Of a DNA stretch of 7,675 bases, positions 6,284 to 7,675 are shown in pieces. This DNA comes from Christensenella sp. UBA1431 (GTDB lineage Bacteria > Bacillota > Clostridia > Christensenellales > UBA1431): assembly GCA_002329665.1 (NCBI GenBank), contig DCTV01000054.1, forward strand, positions 20,674 to 28,348, given 5' to 3'. The translations under genes and the position numbers were made by a program. The notes beneath the pieces were generated by a model that worked only from the letters and a program-made list of their open reading frames with translations, ran no database searches and was not told the DNA's origin. Within the stretch, counting starts at the first letter, position 1; each line of letters starts with the position of its first letter.

Positions 6284-7162
6284 ATGAAAAAAATCGTAAC
6301 AATGCTGCTCGTCGGCGTCGTTTGCCTCGGACTCATAGCGGGGTGCACCACGGGGGCCGGTGACGGCACCGAACCCAAAGGCACCGTAAAACTCGGGTAC
6401 GTCAACTGGGCGGAAGGCATCGCGATGACCAATCTCGCAGCGGCCGTGCTGGAAGACAAGATGGGGTACACCGTCGAGATGACCATGGCCGACGTTGCGC
6501 CGCTGTTTACCTCGCTCGCGAGCGGGAACACCGACGCCTTCCTGGACGGCTGGCTTCCGGTGACGCACGAGAGCTACATGGACGAATACGGCGAAGACAT
6601 CGAGGACCTCGGTTACAACTACGAAAACGCGAGGATCGGCCTTGTCGTGCCCTCCTACGTCGACATCGACAGCATCGAGGACCTCAACGCCGCAAAAGCC
6701 GAATTCGACGGCGAGATCATCGGCATCGACTCCGGGGCGGGCATCATGAAAGCTACCGACACGGCCATTAAGGACTATGGCCTCGATTACACGCTCGTTC
6801 CCGGCAGCGGCCCGACGATGACGGCTGCGCTGAAAAAGGCGATCGACGCAAACAAAGCCATCGTGGTGACCGGCTGGACGCCGCACTGGAAGTTTGCGCG
6901 CTGGGACCTGAAATTCCTCAGCGACCCGAAGAATGTCTACGGCGAAGCCGAATACATTCATACGCTGGCCCGCAAAGGCCTGTCCGAGGACATGCCCGAC
7001 GTGGCGCAGTTCCTCAAGAACCTGAAGCTGGACGATGACCAGCTCGGCGACCTCATGGGCGCGATTACGGACAACGACGACAAGGACCCCAAGGACGTCG
7101 CGCGCGAATGGATGAACTCGCACGAGGACCTCATCGACAGCTGGATCCCCGCCCAATCGTAA
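6284..7162 (+). CDS. opuAC: Glycine betaine/osmolyte-binding lipoprotein
   Basis: Extracytoplasmic solute receptor that hands betaine, or a related quaternary amine, to the OpuAA-OpuAB complex; 292 residues. It has a lipoprotein signal: basic MKK, hydrophobic core, lipobox LIAGC with Cys21 as the lipid-modified residue, then a flexible Gly/Thr linker. The mature part is an OpuAC-type domain (YVNWAEGIAMTNLAAAVLE..., GNTDAFLDGWLPVTH..., IDSGAGIM..., VVTGWTPHWKFARWDLKFL). Trp42, Trp90 and Trp198 (with Trp202 close by) lie in the contexts where this family builds its cation-pi aromatic box, so a quaternary ammonium ligand is likely; glycine betaine versus proline betaine or carnitine cannot be told. 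AAGGAGAGG (6266-6274) precedes ATG 6284. The 193-base gap after opuAB contains hairpins, perhaps to set the receptor's separate dosage. A terminator follows. The mature protein is acidic, fitting an exposed position. Confidence 0.96.
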   Translation: MKKIVTMLLVGVVCLGLIAGCTTGAGDGTEPKGTVKLGYVNWAEGIAMTNLAAAVLEDKMGYTVEMTMADVAPLFTSLASGNTDAFLDGWLPVTHESYMDEYGEDIEDLGYNYENARIGLVVPSYVDIDSIEDLNAAKAEFDGEIIGIDSGAGIMKATDTAIKDYGLDYTLVPGSGPTMTAALKKAIDANKAIVVTGWTPHWKFARWDLKFLSDPKNVYGEAEYIHTLARKGLSEDMPDVAQFLKNLKLDDDQLGDLMGAITDNDDKDPKDVAREWMNSHEDLIDSWIPAQS

Positions 7163-7175
7163 TCGGTTCATGAAA

Positions 7176-7194
7176 GGCCGTATCCGAAACGGCC
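7176..7194 (+). other. Hairpin just before the opuAC terminator
   Basis: GGCCGT (7176-7181) pairs with ACGGCC (7189-7194) around a 7-base loop, 14 bases after the opuAC stop and 10 bases before the main terminator stem. It may reinforce termination or shield the 3' end. Confidence 0.5.
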
Positions 7195-7204
7195 GCAAGG
7201 CAGT

Positions 7205-7239
7205 AAACCCGCCGGAATACCAACGGCGGGTTTTGCTTT
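7205..7239 (+). terminator. Rho-independent terminator of the opuA operon
   Basis: A 10-bp perfect stem AAACCCGCCG/CGGCGGGTTT (7205-7214 with 7224-7233) encloses a 9-base loop and is followed by TGCTTT. It lies 42 bases beyond the opuAC stop. It is also inside the frame of the OmpA-like remnant, so its sequence may once have been coding. Confidence 0.85.
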
Positions 7240-7508
7240 CGCTGGACAGGGCCACGGCCATTAAGAACTGGTTCCAAACCTGGGCCGACGAAAAAGGAAT
7301 CGACGGATGGACCCTGCTTGTCGACGGCAAGGGCGAAACCGAATTAAAGACGCCGGATACCAATGTCGAAGGGACCTTCCTCGAAGACGCAGGAGCTTTA
7401 AACCGCCGCGTGGAGATTGAAATCGAACTGGATGAATGATTCCTGGGCTGATTATACGCAGGCAAGTCTTACAAAGTGAAACGATAACCAACCGAACCAT
7501 TTCGTGTA

Positions 7509-7553
7509 AGACCTCCGAATCGGTGTAACATAAAAGCACCGGTTCGGAGGTTT
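7509..7553 (+). terminator. Long hairpin, probable terminator, beside a transposase remnant
   Basis: Bases 7511-7525 pair with 7537-7551 over 15 positions (one is a T-G wobble), and two further pairs can be added at the base. The loop is 11 bases and AT-rich. The plus-strand tail TTTGAATATT is only moderately T-rich. It lies 72 bases past the OmpA remnant's stop and may be that lost gene's terminator. An alternative is a repeat or element end, since IS21-type transposase sequence starts just beyond it. Confidence 0.6.
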
Positions 7554-7555
7554 GA

Positions 7556-7675
7556 ATATTAATCCGGGACGCATGCTATCTTCCTCTGGAACATTCGCCG
7601 GCCGAGGCGCAAGCGGACTTCGGGGAGTGCAGCTTTTTCGAAAAAGGTATACCTTATGACGGACACTATATCAAT
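7556..7675 (+). pseudogene. 5'-truncated IS21-family IstA transposase fragment (runs off right edge)
   Basis: The frame in phase with the last base reads, from about 7577, YLPLEHSPAEAQADFGECSF and then FEKGIPYDGHYIN. This matches the start of the integrase/DDE catalytic domain of IS21-type IstA transposases, where a phrase like LEHPPGEAQVDFGEA is conserved and the Asp in the DFG is the first catalytic acid (codon 7616-7618). IstA should have roughly 110-130 residues before this point, including a helix-turn-helix. Here an in-frame TGA at 7553-7555, directly after the hairpin, and the lack of a start and SD show that the 5' end is gone. How far it continues to the right is unknown. It is assigned from motif recognition only. 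Confidence 0.65.

Larger units (their letters stand above)
7170..7439 (+). pseudogene. 3' remnant of an OmpA-like (peptidoglycan-binding) domain gene
   Basis: The frame reads to TGA at 7437-7439. From about 7206 it resembles the second half of an OmpA C-terminal domain: PPEYQRR then LSLDRATAIKNWF (family pattern LS..RA..V...L), a Gly-x-Gly-Glu core (DGKGETEL) and the closing NRRVEIEIEL, which is very characteristic. In the family this domain binds the peptide moiety of peptidoglycan. The first half, including the GHTD-type strand, is missing, as is any signal or anchor. The ATG at 7170 has no SD, and the opuA terminator hairpin lies inside the frame, so expression is unlikely. I read it as a decayed 3' fragment left by a deletion. 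A very small functional protein is the alternative but seems unlikely. Confidence 0.6.

Noticed and set aside
6281..7465. Long minus-strand open frame (about 394 codons) antisense to opuAC
   Set aside because: Composition is that of a shadow frame; opuAC on the plus strand has SD, lipobox, family motifs and a terminator.
7656..7675. ATG with AAGG 8 bases upstream as start of a new gene
   Set aside because: Only six codons are visible, and another frame across the same bases gives a clear IS21 IstA-like sequence, which better explains the region.

Overview
The window looks like chromosomal DNA from a fairly GC-rich bacterium with strong Shine-Dalgarno (SD) sites, GTG and TTG starts and sigma-70-type promoters. 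A GntR/RCK_C regulator of the BusR type and a three-gene OpuA-type glycine betaine importer point towards an anaerobic or fermentative member of the Bacillota. The OmpA-like remnant and the GC content leave other phyla open, and I cannot name a genus.

Layout, left to right. (1) 1-756, minus: N-terminal third of a xylulose-5-P/fructose-6-P phosphoketolase (xfp), cut by the window edge. (2) 757-1061: non-coding, with only a doubtful promoter for xfp. (3) 1062-1790, minus: a small SGNH/GDSL-type hydrolase, visibly more AT-rich than its neighbours. (4) 2006-3052, minus: an MscS-family mechanosensitive channel with an excellent promoter of its own. (5) 3157-3786, minus: a BusR-like regulator (winged helix, helical linker, RCK_C/TrkA-C domain), TTG start, with its own terminator. 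(6) 3787-4067: divergent control region with a good promoter on each strand and a dyad at each promoter. (7) 4068-7162, plus: opuAA (ATPase with tandem CBS domains), opuAB (permease) and opuAC (lipoprotein binding protein), ending in a strong terminator. (8) 7163-7675: a degraded zone holding a 3' fragment of an OmpA-like domain, a long hairpin, and a 5'-truncated IS21-family IstA transposase running off the right edge.

The core is an osmoadaptation island. In the best-studied relatives (Lactococcus and Streptococcus BusR/BusAB-OpuA) the RCK_C regulator binds cyclic di-AMP and then represses the betaine importer, and the importer's CBS domains are also inhibited by the same nucleotide. Here the regulator lies divergently from the importer, and an MscS channel, which releases solutes on hypo-osmotic shock, lies directly downstream of the regulator. 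One block therefore combines solute uptake, its likely second-messenger control and an emergency release valve. The c-di-AMP link is inferred from family membership. The right end is a scar of mobile-element activity.
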